Source: JAANXG01 sp034520625 (lineage in GTDB: Bacteria > Pseudomonadota > Gammaproteobacteria > Arenicellales > JAANXG01). Taken from it: DNA of 64,000 nt. Each line of letters opens with the position of its first letter. The stretch's first letter is position 1. The stretch lies in NCBI GenBank assembly GCA_034520625.1, contig JAXHNI010000005.1:62001-126000 (forward strand), written 5' to 3'. Of the stretch, positions 16,761 to 25,745 are shown in pieces. The notes below the pieces were generated by a model. It was not told the DNA's origin and searched no databases. It saw nothing but the letters and a program-made list of their open reading frames with translations. The position numbers were made by a program, and so were the translations under genes.

Positions 16761-18323
16761 ATGAGCGACAGCGCAACCAAACGACGACGGGGTGGCGGCG
16801 GCCGCGAGGCGCGCCAGCGTACGCGCAGCGACGCGGCAGCGGTCCGTATCCCGTATATCAAGCGACGCGTTCCCGTCTACGAGATCCTCGGAGATGAAGC
16901 GCTGTCGACCATTGAAGCCAACGCGGAGACCATTCTCGAGGAGATCGGCATCGAGTTCCGGGATGATCCCGAAGCCCTCGCCCTGTGGAAGGAGCATGGT
17001 GCCGAGGTCGACGGCGAGCGGGTGCGCTTTCCCGCGGGGCTGTGCCGTTCCATCATCCAGGCGTCGGCGCCGGTGGAGTTTACCCAGCACGCCCGGAACC
17101 CCGCCAACAACGTCCGGATCGGGGGCGACAATCTGGTCCTGGTCCCGGGATACGGACCGCCATTCATCCGCAACCTCGACGAAGGCCGCCGCTACGCGCG
17201 CCTGGAGGACTTCCGGAACTTCGTGAAACTCGCCTACATGGCTCCGGGGCTGCACCATTCCGGGGGCACTTTGTGCGAGCCGGTGGACATTCCGGTGCCG
17301 AAACGGCATCTGGACATGCTCTACAGCCACATGCGCTACAGCGACAAATGCTACATGGGATCCGTCACGGCGCCCGAGCGCGCCGAGGACACCGTGGCAA
17401 TGACCCGGATTCTGTTCGGCGATCAATACACGGATCCGGATACCGGCGATGAACGCACCTGCGTGGTGAACCTCATCAACGCCAATTCCCCCCTCACCTT
17501 CGACGCCACCATGCTGGGCGCGGCCAAGGTCTACGCCCGCGCCAACCAGGGTACCGTCATCTCGCCGTTCATACTTTCCGGCGCCATGTCACCGGTGACC
17601 GTGGCCGGTACCGCCGCGCTGATCCTGGCCGAAGCCCTCGCCGGCATGGCCTTCGTGCAGTTGATTCGTCCCGGCGCGCCGGTGGTGTTCGGAACCTTCG
17701 CCAGCTCCATATCCATGCAGTCCGGCGCTCCGACCTTCGGCACCCCGGAGCCCGCCCTGGTCACCAACGTGGCGGCATCCCTGGCCCGGCGCCTGGGTGT
17801 TCCCTTCCGCAGCGGCGGCGGCCTGACGGCATCCAAGATCGCCGACGCCCAGGCGGGTTATGAATCCGCCAACACACTCAACAGCGCGGTGACCGCCGGA
17901 GTGAACTTCATGCTCCATACCACCGGCTGGCTGGAAGGCGGGCTCGCCATGGGCTACGAGAAGTTCATGCTGGACGCCGACCAGGCGGGGATGATCCAGG
18001 CCTACTGCAACGGTGTGGACCTTTCGGACAACGGCCAGGCCCTGGACGCGATCCGGGAGGTGGGACCGGGCCAGCACTTCCTGGGATGCGCCCATACGCA
18101 GGCGAACTTCCAGTCGGCTTTCTATCGTTCCAACACCGCGGACAACAACAGTTTCGAGCAATGGGATTCGGAAGGCGGGCAGGATGCCGCCCGGCGTGCC
18201 AACACGCTGTACAAGAAATGGCTCGCCGATTACCAGGAGCCGGCACTGGACTCCGCCATAGACGAGGCGCTGCTGGCATACATCGAGCGGCGCAGGGCCG
18301 AGCTGCCGGACAGCGGGGAGTAA
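16761..18323 (+). CDS. MttB-superfamily (trimethylamine/glycine betaine) methyltransferase, no amber codon
   Basis: A 520-residue corrinoid-dependent methyltransferase of the trimethylamine methyltransferase family. It would transfer a methyl group from a quaternary or tertiary amine to the Co(I) corrinoid protein. The N-terminal 30 residues are a basic, glycine-rich extension; the family TIM barrel follows, with GGGLTASKIADAQAGYESA and LHTTGWLEGGLAMGYEKF near 350-395. The frame is uninterrupted, with no in-frame TAG, so it is a non-pyrrolysine member, like Desulfitobacterium MtgB (glycine betaine) or the Eubacterium proline-betaine and carnitine enzymes. A GbdR-like regulator and Bmt/DgcA-like genes favour glycine betaine as substrate. 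The cognate corrinoid protein is about 29 kb away. The ribosome binding site is weak. Confidence 0.88.
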   Translation: MSDSATKRRRGGGGREARQRTRSDAAAVRIPYIKRRVPVYEILGDEALSTIEANAETILEEIGIEFRDDPEALALWKEHGAEVDGERVRFPAGLCRSIIQASAPVEFTQHARNPANNVRIGGDNLVLVPGYGPPFIRNLDEGRRYARLEDFRNFVKLAYMAPGLHHSGGTLCEPVDIPVPKRHLDMLYSHMRYSDKCYMGSVTAPERAEDTVAMTRILFGDQYTDPDTGDERTCVVNLINANSPLTFDATMLGAAKVYARANQGTVISPFILSGAMSPVTVAGTAALILAEALAGMAFVQLIRPGAPVVFGTFASSISMQSGAPTFGTPEPALVTNVAASLARRLGVPFRSGGGLTASKIADAQAGYESANTLNSAVTAGVNFMLHTTGWLEGGLAMGYEKFMLDADQAGMIQAYCNGVDLSDNGQALDAIREVGPGQHFLGCAHTQANFQSAFYRSNTADNNSFEQWDSEGGQDAARRANTLYKKWLADYQEPALDSAIDEALLAYIERRRAELPDSGE

Positions 18324-18565
18324 GCACGCCGGCGGGCTTCCGGGAACGGGCATCCCCACCCGGTCCCGCGCCGACAAGGTCGTGCTTCCGGACCCCGCGG
18401 ACCGGTCCCATGGCAAACCCTTGGGAGCCGGGATTCTAGGCCGTTTTCCAATTGCGCCGTCGATGGATTACCCCTATATTCCATACCGATTCTGCCTCCA
18501 GGCCGCCCGCAGAAGCCGCCCGTCTACCCACGGTACGCCGCACAACGAGGCGCACAACACTGCCT

Positions 18566-19543
18566 ATGTCCAGTCCCACTGAAAATTCGCTGCCCCGCGT
18601 ATTCAACTTCCTGGTGGTGCCGAATTTCACCCTGATGGCCTACTCCTCCGCGGTGGAGCCGCTGCGGATGGCGAACAAGCTGTCCGGCGAGGACATCTAT
18701 ACCTGGAACACCGTCTCGGTCTCCGGAGAGCCCACGCCGTCCAGCAGCGGCATCCGGATTCCAGGCGACTATACGATCAGCGACGAGCTGCCGAAGGGTG
18801 CTTTACTGGTATGCGGGGGAGTCGAGATCCATCGCGCCAATACACCGGAGCTCCAGGGCTATCTGAAGAAAGCGGCAAAGAAGCACAGCCCGATCGGCGC
18901 CCTGTGCACGGGAAGCTTCCTGCTCGCCGAGGCACAGCTGCTGGACGGCTATCGCTGCACCATCCACTGGGAGCACATCGCCACGCTCCGGGAAACCCAC
19001 CCGAACCTGATCGTCTCCCAGGAGCTGTTCGAAGTGGACCGGGACCGCTACACCTGCGCTGGCGGTGTCGCCGCCATGGACATGATGCTGCACCTGATGC
19101 GAAGGGCGCACGGGACGGAGCTTTCCGCGGCCATATCCGAGCAGTTGATCTGCGACCGGATCCGGGACAAGAACGATCGACAGCGCATACCGCTCCGCCA
19201 CCGCCTGGGAACGGGGCAGCCCAAGCTTCTCGAGGCCGTCTCGCTAATGGAAGCCAACATCGAGGAGCCCATGGCGCTGGACGAGCTGTCCCGGCATATC
19301 GGTCTGTCGCGCCGGCAGCTGGAACGGCTGTTCAAGACCTACCTGGACTGCGTGCCCACCCGCTACTACCTGCAGCTGCGGCTGGAACGCGCCCGGCAGC
19401 TCCTCCTGCAGACCAGCATGCCGGTGGTGGACATCGCCCTGGCGTGCGGCTTCATATCGGCGCCCCACTTCAGTAAGTGCTACCGGTTGATTTTCGGCAT
19501 CCCGCCGCGGGAGGACCGGAGACGGGCGACTTCGTCAAGCTGA
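18566..19543 (+). CDS. GbdR/GlxA-type AraC-family transcriptional regulator
   Basis: A 325-residue regulator with an N-terminal DJ-1/PfpI (class I glutamine amidotransferase-like) sensor domain (about 8-190, including ALCTGSFLLAEA around C113) and a C-terminal AraC double helix-turn-helix (about 225-320, with LSRHIGLSRRQLERLFK and VVDIALACGFISAPHFSKCY). This matches Pseudomonas GbdR and CdhR, activators of glycine betaine, dimethylglycine or carnitine catabolism, in layout and length class. I chose the start at 18566 (MSSPTENS) because upstream residues are arginine-rich and unlike the family. It lies 242 bp after the MttB-family gene on the same strand. It probably controls the divergent etf/dgc and mttB units. 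Confidence 0.85.
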   Translation: MSSPTENSLPRVFNFLVVPNFTLMAYSSAVEPLRMANKLSGEDIYTWNTVSVSGEPTPSSSGIRIPGDYTISDELPKGALLVCGGVEIHRANTPELQGYLKKAAKKHSPIGALCTGSFLLAEAQLLDGYRCTIHWEHIATLRETHPNLIVSQELFEVDRDRYTCAGGVAAMDMMLHLMRRAHGTELSAAISEQLICDRIRDKNDRQRIPLRHRLGTGQPKLLEAVSLMEANIEEPMALDELSRHIGLSRRQLERLFKTYLDCVPTRYYLQLRLERARQLLLQTSMPVVDIALACGFISAPHFSKCYRLIFGIPPREDRRRATSSS

Positions 19544-19609
19544 CCGGGTTCATTGCGCGGCGTTCCTGACAACTTTCAGGTCCACCGGGCCCCGGACTTC
19601 GTTCACCGG

Positions 19610-20088
19610 AACAGCCAGGCACTGGTGTTCATACTGCTGCTGGCGGCCGTGGCGCCGTTTGCCGAGGCGCGGTCACGCCATTTCGACGTGAGCGTAGACG
19701 GTGATGCGTATACATGCACGATCAGGTCCGCCGTACCCGTTCGGTCAGTATCCGGCGCATCGATCCGGGCGACAGTGCGAGCGTCACCGAAGTCGAGCTG
19801 CTTGGCGTACACCTTCTGGATACAGTCGGGAACGCCCATCCCGCCGGCGATGACTTCTCGGACTGGTCCCGCCGGAACTGCCGCTGGCTGCCCGCATCCG
19901 GCCACGGCGCCAGGATATAGCCGGCCAATGACGACCCGTACGTCATTGCGCCACCGGCGGAGCCCCTGTCGGTAACCGGGATCCGTCTCGAAATGCGGGC
20001 CCGGCTCGGTAAAATCTTCTGGGAATGGGCGACGCGGCTGGACAAGCGCCACTGGCGGGTACCGAATCACGAATCCGGCCAACGATGA
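19610..20088 (+). pseudogene. Possible decayed exported-protein gene
   Basis: A signal-peptide-like stretch (LVFILLLAAVAPFAEARS) is encoded from about 19620. The coding-like signal then moves to another frame (for example DPGDSASVTEVELLG near 19760). That frame meets a TAG at 19918-19920 and continues in the same frame with ordinary-looking codons (EPLSVTGIRLEMRARLGKIF) to TGA at 20086. This fits a small secreted protein gene broken by one frameshift and one nonsense change. I recognise no family. An open minus-strand frame across the region is probably a shadow. Confidence 0.35.
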
Positions 20089-20095
20089 ACCACCA

Positions 20096-20854
20096 ATGAA
20101 TCTTCCCGTGATGAAAGCCCTGCTGGTGATCCCCTGCTACAACGAAGCCGAGCGGCTGCCCGTGGAAGACTTCCTGGAGTTCAACGCGCAGCACGACGAT
20201 ATCGGCTTCCTGTTCGTCAACGACGGCAGCAGCGACAACACCCAGGGCGTCCTGGCCCGCCTGGCGGCGCGGATGCCGGCGCATTGCTCGTCGCTGTCCC
20301 TCACCCGCAACCGGGGCAAGGCGGAAGCCGTGCGTGCGGGGATGATCCAGGCGCTGACCCGGGAGGTCGAGTACGTCGGATACTGGGACGCCGACCTTTC
20401 CACTCCGCTGGATGAGATCCCCCGGTTCATGGACCGGTACCGGAGTATGCCGGACAGGGTCATGCTGGCCGGGGCCCGGGTCAGGCTCATGGGCCGAACC
20501 ATCGAACGGCGCGCGGCGCGCCACTTCCTCGGCCGGGTATTCGCAAGCGCCGCGTCGCTGCTGCTGGATATCCGGTTGTACGACACGCAATGCGGGGCGA
20601 AGCTGCTCCGGTGCACGCCCGAAACCGGGGATCTGTTTCTACACCCGTTCCATTCCCGCTGGCTGTTCGACCTGGAGCTGATCATGCGCATCCGGCAACA
20701 GGAAGGAACCCGCCGGCAACTGCCCGTCGATTCACTCGTGTACGAAGTCCCGCTCAATACCTGGCGGGATGTCTCCGGGTCGAAGATCAGCTACCCGTAC
20801 TTCTTCTGGGCGTTTTTCGATCTGCTCCTGCTGCGCCTGGCATATCGGCATTGA
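20096..20854 (+). CDS. Family 2 glycosyltransferase (dolichyl/polyprenyl-phosphate sugar synthase-like)
   Basis: A 252-residue GT-A fold enzyme with the nucleotide-sugar start motif LLVIPCYNEAERL (about 9-21), FVNDGSSDNT (about 40-49) and the metal-binding WDADLSTP (about 98-105). No clear transmembrane pair is present, but the C-terminus has a hydrophobic aromatic patch (YPYFFWAFFDLLLLRLAY) that may touch the membrane. Such short enzymes usually transfer one sugar to undecaprenyl phosphate or an acceptor glycan. ATG at 20096 or 20111 is possible. It stands alone; the dehydrogenase on the opposite strand converges on it with 19 bp between stop codons. Confidence 0.82.
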   Translation: MNLPVMKALLVIPCYNEAERLPVEDFLEFNAQHDDIGFLFVNDGSSDNTQGVLARLAARMPAHCSSLSLTRNRGKAEAVRAGMIQALTREVEYVGYWDADLSTPLDEIPRFMDRYRSMPDRVMLAGARVRLMGRTIERRAARHFLGRVFASAASLLLDIRLYDTQCGAKLLRCTPETGDLFLHPFHSRWLFDLELIMRIRQQEGTRRQLPVDSLVYEVPLNTWRDVSGSKISYPYFFWAFFDLLLLRLAYRH

Positions 20855-20873
20855 GCCGATGCCGGCCGCCGGA

Positions 20874-21890
20874 TCAGGCCGGCAGGTGATCGGACAGTCG
20901 GTTCACCACCTCCTGGGTGAACTCCGTGGTATTGAGCCTGCCGCCCAGATCCCGCGTACAGATGTTCTCGGCGATAGAGTCCAGGATGCTCAGGCGCAGG
21001 GCATGCCCCAGGTCATAGCGATCGATATGATCCAGCAGCATGCCGAAAGCCAGCAGAATGGCCGTGGGGTTGCATACGTTCGTTCCCGCTATATCGGGCG
21101 CGGTTCCGCCCGCGGGATCGAACATGGCGATATCCACCTCGCGTTTCTCGTTGAACGAGAAATTTCCGCTGGCACCGGTCCCCAGGCTCCCCACCAGCCC
21201 CGACGCCATGTCCGACAGAAAGTCACCGTACTCGTTGAGCACCAGAACCACCTCGTATTGCTGGGGGCTGAGGATCACCTTCGCCAGCAGGGCATCGAAC
21301 AGCTCGACGTGGTACTCCACGTCCGGGTAGTCCTTGTAGACACCGGCCACTACTTCCTGGAACAGGCCGTCGGTGACTTTCTGGATGGTGTGCTTGGAAG
21401 AGGCCGTCATGCTCCAGCCCTTCTTGCGCGCCATCTCGAACGCGAACGTCGCTGCCTGGGCGCAGGGTTCCCGCTCCACCATTCTCAAGGACACGGCGGC
21501 GTCCCGGCCGATCAGCTGCCCCGGATCGTCGTAGGTGCCACCGGTGGCGATCCGCACGACATGGAGATTGACGTTCTCCTTGAAGTTCGACGAAATGCCG
21601 CGGATGGATATGGCGGGGCGGTAGATGACACTGAATCCGCAACGACGCCGGATCAGGGCGTTCGGGCTCTGGGTCCGGGTAACCGTCGGGTATTTCAGCG
21701 CCAGCTTTGTATCGCGCATCGACGCCTCCGCCTCGTCGATGGATTCGATTCCCTTTCGTTCCCGGGTCTCCAGGGACCAGTCAATGCTCTTGAACCGGAA
21801 TTCGATGGGCAGGGCATCAGCGACCGTATGCACGGACTTTTCCAGCTCGGGGCCGATACCGTCCCCGCGCAGTTCTGTAATCTCGATCAT
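20874..21890 (-). CDS. Isocitrate/isopropylmalate-family decarboxylating dehydrogenase
   Basis: A 338-residue member of the beta-decarboxylating dehydrogenase family, which oxidises and decarboxylates (2R,3S)-2-hydroxyacids using NAD(P) and Mg. GDGIGPE opens the protein; SKHTIQKVTDGLF holds the catalytic lysine, and NEYGDFLSDMASGLVG holds metal-binding aspartates. The substrate-loop arginine region (IYRPAISIRG) differs from canonical LeuB and Icd, so the substrate is uncertain: isocitrate, isopropylmalate, homoisocitrate and tartrate/malate are all possible. I chose the start at 21890 because MIEITELRGDGIGPE matches the family N-terminus. It is not next to leuCD or TCA genes. Confidence 0.78.
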   Translation of the reverse strand: MIEITELRGDGIGPELEKSVHTVADALPIEFRFKSIDWSLETRERKGIESIDEAEASMRDTKLALKYPTVTRTQSPNALIRRRCGFSVIYRPAISIRGISSNFKENVNLHVVRIATGGTYDDPGQLIGRDAAVSLRMVEREPCAQAATFAFEMARKKGWSMTASSKHTIQKVTDGLFQEVVAGVYKDYPDVEYHVELFDALLAKVILSPQQYEVVLVLNEYGDFLSDMASGLVGSLGTGASGNFSFNEKREVDIAMFDPAGGTAPDIAGTNVCNPTAILLAFGMLLDHIDRYDLGHALRLSILDSIAENICTRDLGGRLNTTEFTQEVVNRLSDHLPA

Positions 21891-22041
21891 GGCAGGATTC
21901 GCAGCATGTGGTGGCTTGGGGCGGCGCGCCACGCCTGATTGAAATGCGCCGCGCCCCGCCCTTGTCTTGTTTGGCGGGAGATTACGCCATCAACGGGCAC
22001 GCCGTCCACGCCGGTACCCGGCGCCCATGCGCCCGGAACGA

Positions 22042-23577
22042 TCACGGGCTCCGGTCCACGGCCAGTGCCAGGGCGTGCATAACGCTGCCGAGCAGCGGCG
22101 GCGACTCGGTGTCATAGGCCACGACCCAGGGCTTTTCGTCTTCCCCGGGAAGCTCCATCTCGTTAAGCTGCCGATCCAGCACCGCGAGATCGGCTTCGGA
22201 CTCATCAGCGCCCCGGACGATGCGTCGCCGGATACGCTGGCGCAGCACTGCCTCCGGTGCAACGCAGTGAAAAATCCGGAACGGGACGCCCCGGCGCTCC
22301 GCGAGGGCCCGGAACTGGCCGCGGCGGGCGCGCCTGAGGAACGTGGCGTCGACGATCACCGGGTGGCCGGCGTCCATGATTTCCTCGGCTTCCGCCAACA
22401 GGCGTTCATAGACGCGTTCAATGTCAGTTTCCGAGTAGCGATTCCCCGCCCCGCCGGCGTTCCGGTTGCGCTCGACATCGGAGCGTATCCGCACGGCTTC
22501 ACTGCACGAGATCAGCTCGGAGGACGCGTGGGTCTTACCCGCGCCCGACAGACCGCAGGTAATGATCAACGCCGGACGCGGGGCAGTATTCATCAGCCCG
22601 AGCGCGAGCTCCAGGTGGCTTCCGGCATCCTCCAGGCCCGCACCTGCCTGCTCGCTTTCCCGCAGCGCGGCCACCTTGGCCCTGACCAGGGCCCGGTAAA
22701 TCTCGTAGTAGATCAGCACCCGCAGCATCGCGTAGTCCCCGGAGGCATCCAGGTAGGCGTTGCGAAACCGGCGGGCCAACCCGGCCTCGCCGTGATACCG
22801 CAGGTCCATAATGGTGAAGGCGATTTCATTGGCGACATCGATCCAGCGCAGGGATGGATTGAACTCGATGCAGTCGAAGGCCCGGATCGCACCGTCGGAA
22901 AGGTAGAGATTTCCCAGATGCAGATCGCCGTGGCACTCGCGGACACGGCCGGCCCGCAGCCGCTTCTGGAACTCTTCGTGCAATGCGCCGCCCAAGGCAT
23001 CCATATGCGCCGCGAGCCGCCGGACGCCCGCGTGTTCCGGTATCCCCGCGGCGCGAATCGGATCCCAGCACTCCCTGACATTCGCAACGATCGTTTCAGC
23101 CGATCCAAACCCGTCGCTGGACGTCGCCGTTGCTGCATCCCCATGCACACCGGCTACGCTCCGGGCGAAAGCCTCGATCATCGAAGCCGTGACCAGATCA
23201 CCGTTGCCGACGCAGCGGTCCAGCAGGGCGTCCTGGTCGAATCGCTTCATCCTGACCGCATATTCGAATGCGGGCCCGTCACCGCCGACGCGGGGCGCCC
23301 GGCGGGTGCCGTGGATGCCGACGACGTCCAGATACAGATCCGGCGAGAACCGCCGGTTGAGCCGCAGCTCTTCCTCGCAGTAATGCCTGCGCTTCTCGAG
23401 AGTTGAGAAATCCACGAACCCGAAATCCACGGGCTTCTTGATCTTGTAGGCGTAATCCCCGGCCAGGAGCACCCCCGAGATGTGCGTCTCGATGACTTCC
23501 ACCCCGGAGACGGGATGCGAGTACGCCCCGGGTGTCCTGAGACCGTCAACAAGCTGGAGGAACTCTTCGGGATTCAC
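22042..23577 (-). CDS. APH-like kinase fused to a P-loop ATPase
   Basis: A 511-residue two-domain protein. The N-terminal 330 residues have an aminoglycoside phosphotransferase/choline-kinase-like fold with catalytic CHGDLHLGNLYL and a downstream metal-binding AFDCIEFN. The C-terminal part has a Walker A motif GLSGAGKT (about 340-347) and a zeta-toxin/adenylate-kinase-like AAA_33 domain with VIVDATFLRR. Proteins of this exact layout are widespread in proteobacteria and lack an assigned substrate. It starts with GTG and is divergent from a cytochrome gene with 126 bp between them. It would be cytosolic. Confidence 0.8.
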   Translation of the reverse strand: MNPEEFLQLVDGLRTPGAYSHPVSGVEVIETHISGVLLAGDYAYKIKKPVDFGFVDFSTLEKRRHYCEEELRLNRRFSPDLYLDVVGIHGTRRAPRVGGDGPAFEYAVRMKRFDQDALLDRCVGNGDLVTASMIEAFARSVAGVHGDAATATSSDGFGSAETIVANVRECWDPIRAAGIPEHAGVRRLAAHMDALGGALHEEFQKRLRAGRVRECHGDLHLGNLYLSDGAIRAFDCIEFNPSLRWIDVANEIAFTIMDLRYHGEAGLARRFRNAYLDASGDYAMLRVLIYYEIYRALVRAKVAALRESEQAGAGLEDAGSHLELALGLMNTAPRPALIITCGLSGAGKTHASSELISCSEAVRIRSDVERNRNAGGAGNRYSETDIERVYERLLAEAEEIMDAGHPVIVDATFLRRARRGQFRALAERRGVPFRIFHCVAPEAVLRQRIRRRIVRGADESEADLAVLDRQLNEMELPGEDEKPWVVAYDTESPPLLGSVMHALALAVDRSP

Positions 23578-23703
23578 TATACGTCGTCACCTGTGATCAT
23601 GGAATTGCAACTTCACAGATATCGGCGCATGGTGCAACATGGAGCCGGTGATATCATTGACCGGGATCATCGAGACTGAACACCACCGAGTAACACCGAT
23701 ATT

Positions 23704-24843
23704 ATGATCAAGAAACTCCTGCTCATCCTGCTGTCCGCCACCGTGCTGACGGGCCCCGCCACGGCGGATTCCCAGACCCGCCATCTCATGCAAAACGTCG
23801 CGGATTCCCTGGAAGTCCTGCTGCCGCTGTCCCTGGACAGCGATGCGTTCCTGGACCCGGCCAATCGCTCAACCGTCATGGATAACCTGTCACGGCTCGA
23901 GGAATCGGCTGACGGACTCGCGGATCACGGCGAACCGCAGTCCCTGGACTTTCAGCTCCGGGCCGCGGCGTTCGAGCGGGCGGCGCACCGGATCCGGACC
24001 AACTTCGAATATCTCCATCCCGAGGAGGCCAGATACTTTCTCATGGACCTGACGCAGCACTGCGTGGCCTGCCATTCCGGCAATGCGGCCGGCGAGGATT
24101 TCCCGCTGTCGAGCTCGCTGAACAAGTACCTGGCGGAGCAACCCCTGACGGAGCGGGAACGGGCCCGCCTGCAGGTCGCGCTCAGACAGTTCGACGGCGC
24201 CATGGACACCTGGGAGAGCACGCTTTCCGACCCCGCGGTCTCTCCGGTCGATATGTCCCTGGACGGCAACTTCGTGGAGTATCTGACGGTGGCGGTCCGG
24301 GTCCGGGGAGCGTTCGAGCGCGCCGCGCGGCAGCTGCAATCCGTGGCCAACCGTGAGGATACGCCGTTCTACCTCAGGCGCAGGCTGGCCACCTGGGTCG
24401 ACGACCTGGAAGCGGCCGAACAGAACCAGGGCCAGGCGCTTACCATGGAACGCGCCCGGCAACGATTCCGGCGTCCGGATACGAGCCCCGGCCTGCTTTG
24501 GAACGATGCGCAGCTTGTGTCCGACCTCGTCCTGTCCGCCGGCCTCGGAAACCTGTCAGATTCGGAAGCCACCGATATGTCCCCCGCCGAGCTTGCGGAG
24601 GTTTATTACATGCTCGGGGTCCTGGAAGCTCGAACCATCGGCCTGTATACCGCTCTCCCCGTCATGGAGCGTTTCTGGGAAGCGGCCATTCGAACGGCGC
24701 CGCAAAGCCGTCACGCGGTGGAAGCCTATGCGCTGCTCGAGGAGTCCGCGGCGACGACGTTCTCCGGCGAGCTGCCCTTTGAGCAGACGGACGAAACCTT
24801 CTCGCGTCTCGCCGAGCTGCGCGAGCTGGTCGGACTCGATTGA
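23704..24843 (+). CDS. Periplasmic mono-haem c-type cytochrome-like protein
   Basis: A 379-residue exported protein. A signal peptide (KKLLLILLSATVLTGPATA) is followed by a helical region with one haem-binding CVACH motif (residues 120-124). The long C-terminal part (about 150-379) is helical, TPR-like, and has no second CxxCH. The single haem in a cytochrome c'/c-prime-like helical bundle would carry electrons or sense redox state in the periplasm. It has no obvious operon partners. The methionine or histidine sixth ligand cannot be fixed from sequence. It is followed by a REP-like repeat. Confidence 0.72.
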   Translation: MIKKLLLILLSATVLTGPATADSQTRHLMQNVADSLEVLLPLSLDSDAFLDPANRSTVMDNLSRLEESADGLADHGEPQSLDFQLRAAAFERAAHRIRTNFEYLHPEEARYFLMDLTQHCVACHSGNAAGEDFPLSSSLNKYLAEQPLTERERARLQVALRQFDGAMDTWESTLSDPAVSPVDMSLDGNFVEYLTVAVRVRGAFERAARQLQSVANREDTPFYLRRRLATWVDDLEAAEQNQGQALTMERARQRFRRPDTSPGLLWNDAQLVSDLVLSAGLGNLSDSEATDMSPAELAEVYYMLGVLEARTIGLYTALPVMERFWEAAIRTAPQSRHAVEAYALLEESAATTFSGELPFEQTDETFSRLAELRELVGLD

Positions 24844-24910
24844 CCGGGGGCTCGTTGAGCGTTCACAACGGACCGCAACAGGCAGACGGATTCACCGCGG
24901 CCCCGTCGTG

Positions 24911-24937
24911 TAGGAGGCGAGCCCCCTCGCCGATTAC
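24911..24937. repeat. Single REP-like palindrome
   Basis: GTAGGAGGCGAGCCCCCTCG resembles the GTAGGAGCGGGCTTGCCCGCG type extragenic palindromes of Pseudomonas and relatives. It lies between converging genes. Confidence 0.55.
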
Positions 24938-24946
24938 GGCTTCGAG

Positions 24947-25732
24947 CTAAATCCGGTACAGGCGACCAAACCCTTCCTGTCTGTCGTCAACACCCGCCAG
25001 CCGGAGACTGTGCCAGGCCATGGCATGATTGCTGGCGGTGGCCGGCTTGTCCAGGGCCGTTTCAATCTCCTCGATGACACCCGCCACCCGCAGGGCGGTG
25101 CAGGACACGAACACCCCGTCGACGCCGGGATGCCTGCCGATTTCTATGGCCGCGTCTCGAATCGAGTCGGGCCGGATCCGGCAGGCCTGCCGATCGTCGT
25201 CGACGTTGAATGAGCCCATCACGGGCACGCCGACATCCCGCTCCTCGAGATACTGCCGTATGTGGTCGTTGACCTCCACCGGGTAGGGCGTCAACAACGC
25301 GACCCGGTTCATTCCGAGCTCCCGGAAGGCGGCCCTGGCCGCAGTGATGGGGGTGGTGCACCGGCTCTCGGGGCGGGCGGCTTTCATCAAGCCGATCACC
25401 CGCTCCTCCCCGATCTCCATGCTGGCGGATGTGCAGCCGTAGCCGACGACGTCGACGGGCACCTCTGGCAGCAACAGGCGCGTCGCTTCGCTCAAGCCGG
25501 CTTCCATCGACCTCAGGTTGTCCCGGGAGATGGTGTTCGCATTCGCGATCCGGCTGTGGTACACGGCGACGCCGGGCAGATTCAACAGGCGGCGATACTC
25601 GTACTCGATGGTCTGGTCACTGGACAGCACCACCAGACCGATGGTCGCCCGCGTCCCGAGTCCCTCGTCGGACTCATAGGGAAGATGCTTAAGATCCACT
25701 TGTGAAGATTCCCGGTCGGCTTGAGACAACAT
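24947..25732 (-). CDS. Asp/Glu racemase-superfamily protein (maleate isomerase/arylmalonate decarboxylase type)
   Basis: A 261-residue cytosolic enzyme of the aspartate/glutamate/hydantoin racemase superfamily. Two catalytic-type cysteines occur at C100 (GYGCTSAS) and C211 (FVSCTALR), in the spacing of maleate cis-trans isomerase and related proteins. Such enzymes use a thiol to deprotonate or add to small diacids. It is the last gene of a tight minus-strand unit with a D-amino-acid dehydrogenase-like enzyme (13 bp away) and RidA, which suggests it acts on amino acids, for example as a racemase that feeds the oxidase. The exact substrate is unknown. Confidence 0.78.
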   Translation of the reverse strand: MLSQADRESSQVDLKHLPYESDEGLGTRATIGLVVLSSDQTIEYEYRRLLNLPGVAVYHSRIANANTISRDNLRSMEAGLSEATRLLLPEVPVDVVGYGCTSASMEIGEERVIGLMKAARPESRCTTPITAARAAFRELGMNRVALLTPYPVEVNDHIRQYLEERDVGVPVMGSFNVDDDRQACRIRPDSIRDAAIEIGRHPGVDGVFVSCTALRVAGVIEEIETALDKPATASNHAMAWHSLRLAGVDDRQEGFGRLYRI

Positions 25733-25745
25733 GTTCGATTCCTCC

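Noticed and set aside
16761..18323. Pyrrolysine-containing MttB
   Set aside because: No in-frame TAG is present in the 520-codon frame.
19603..20082. 159-codon minus-strand frame in the 19.6-20.1 kb gap
   Set aside because: No motif, no ribosome binding site and a composition typical of antisense reading; the plus strand better explains the region as a decayed gene.
20769..21938. 389-codon plus-strand frame over the dehydrogenase
   Set aside because: It is the antisense of the isocitrate/isopropylmalate-type dehydrogenase, which has clear catalytic motifs on the other strand.
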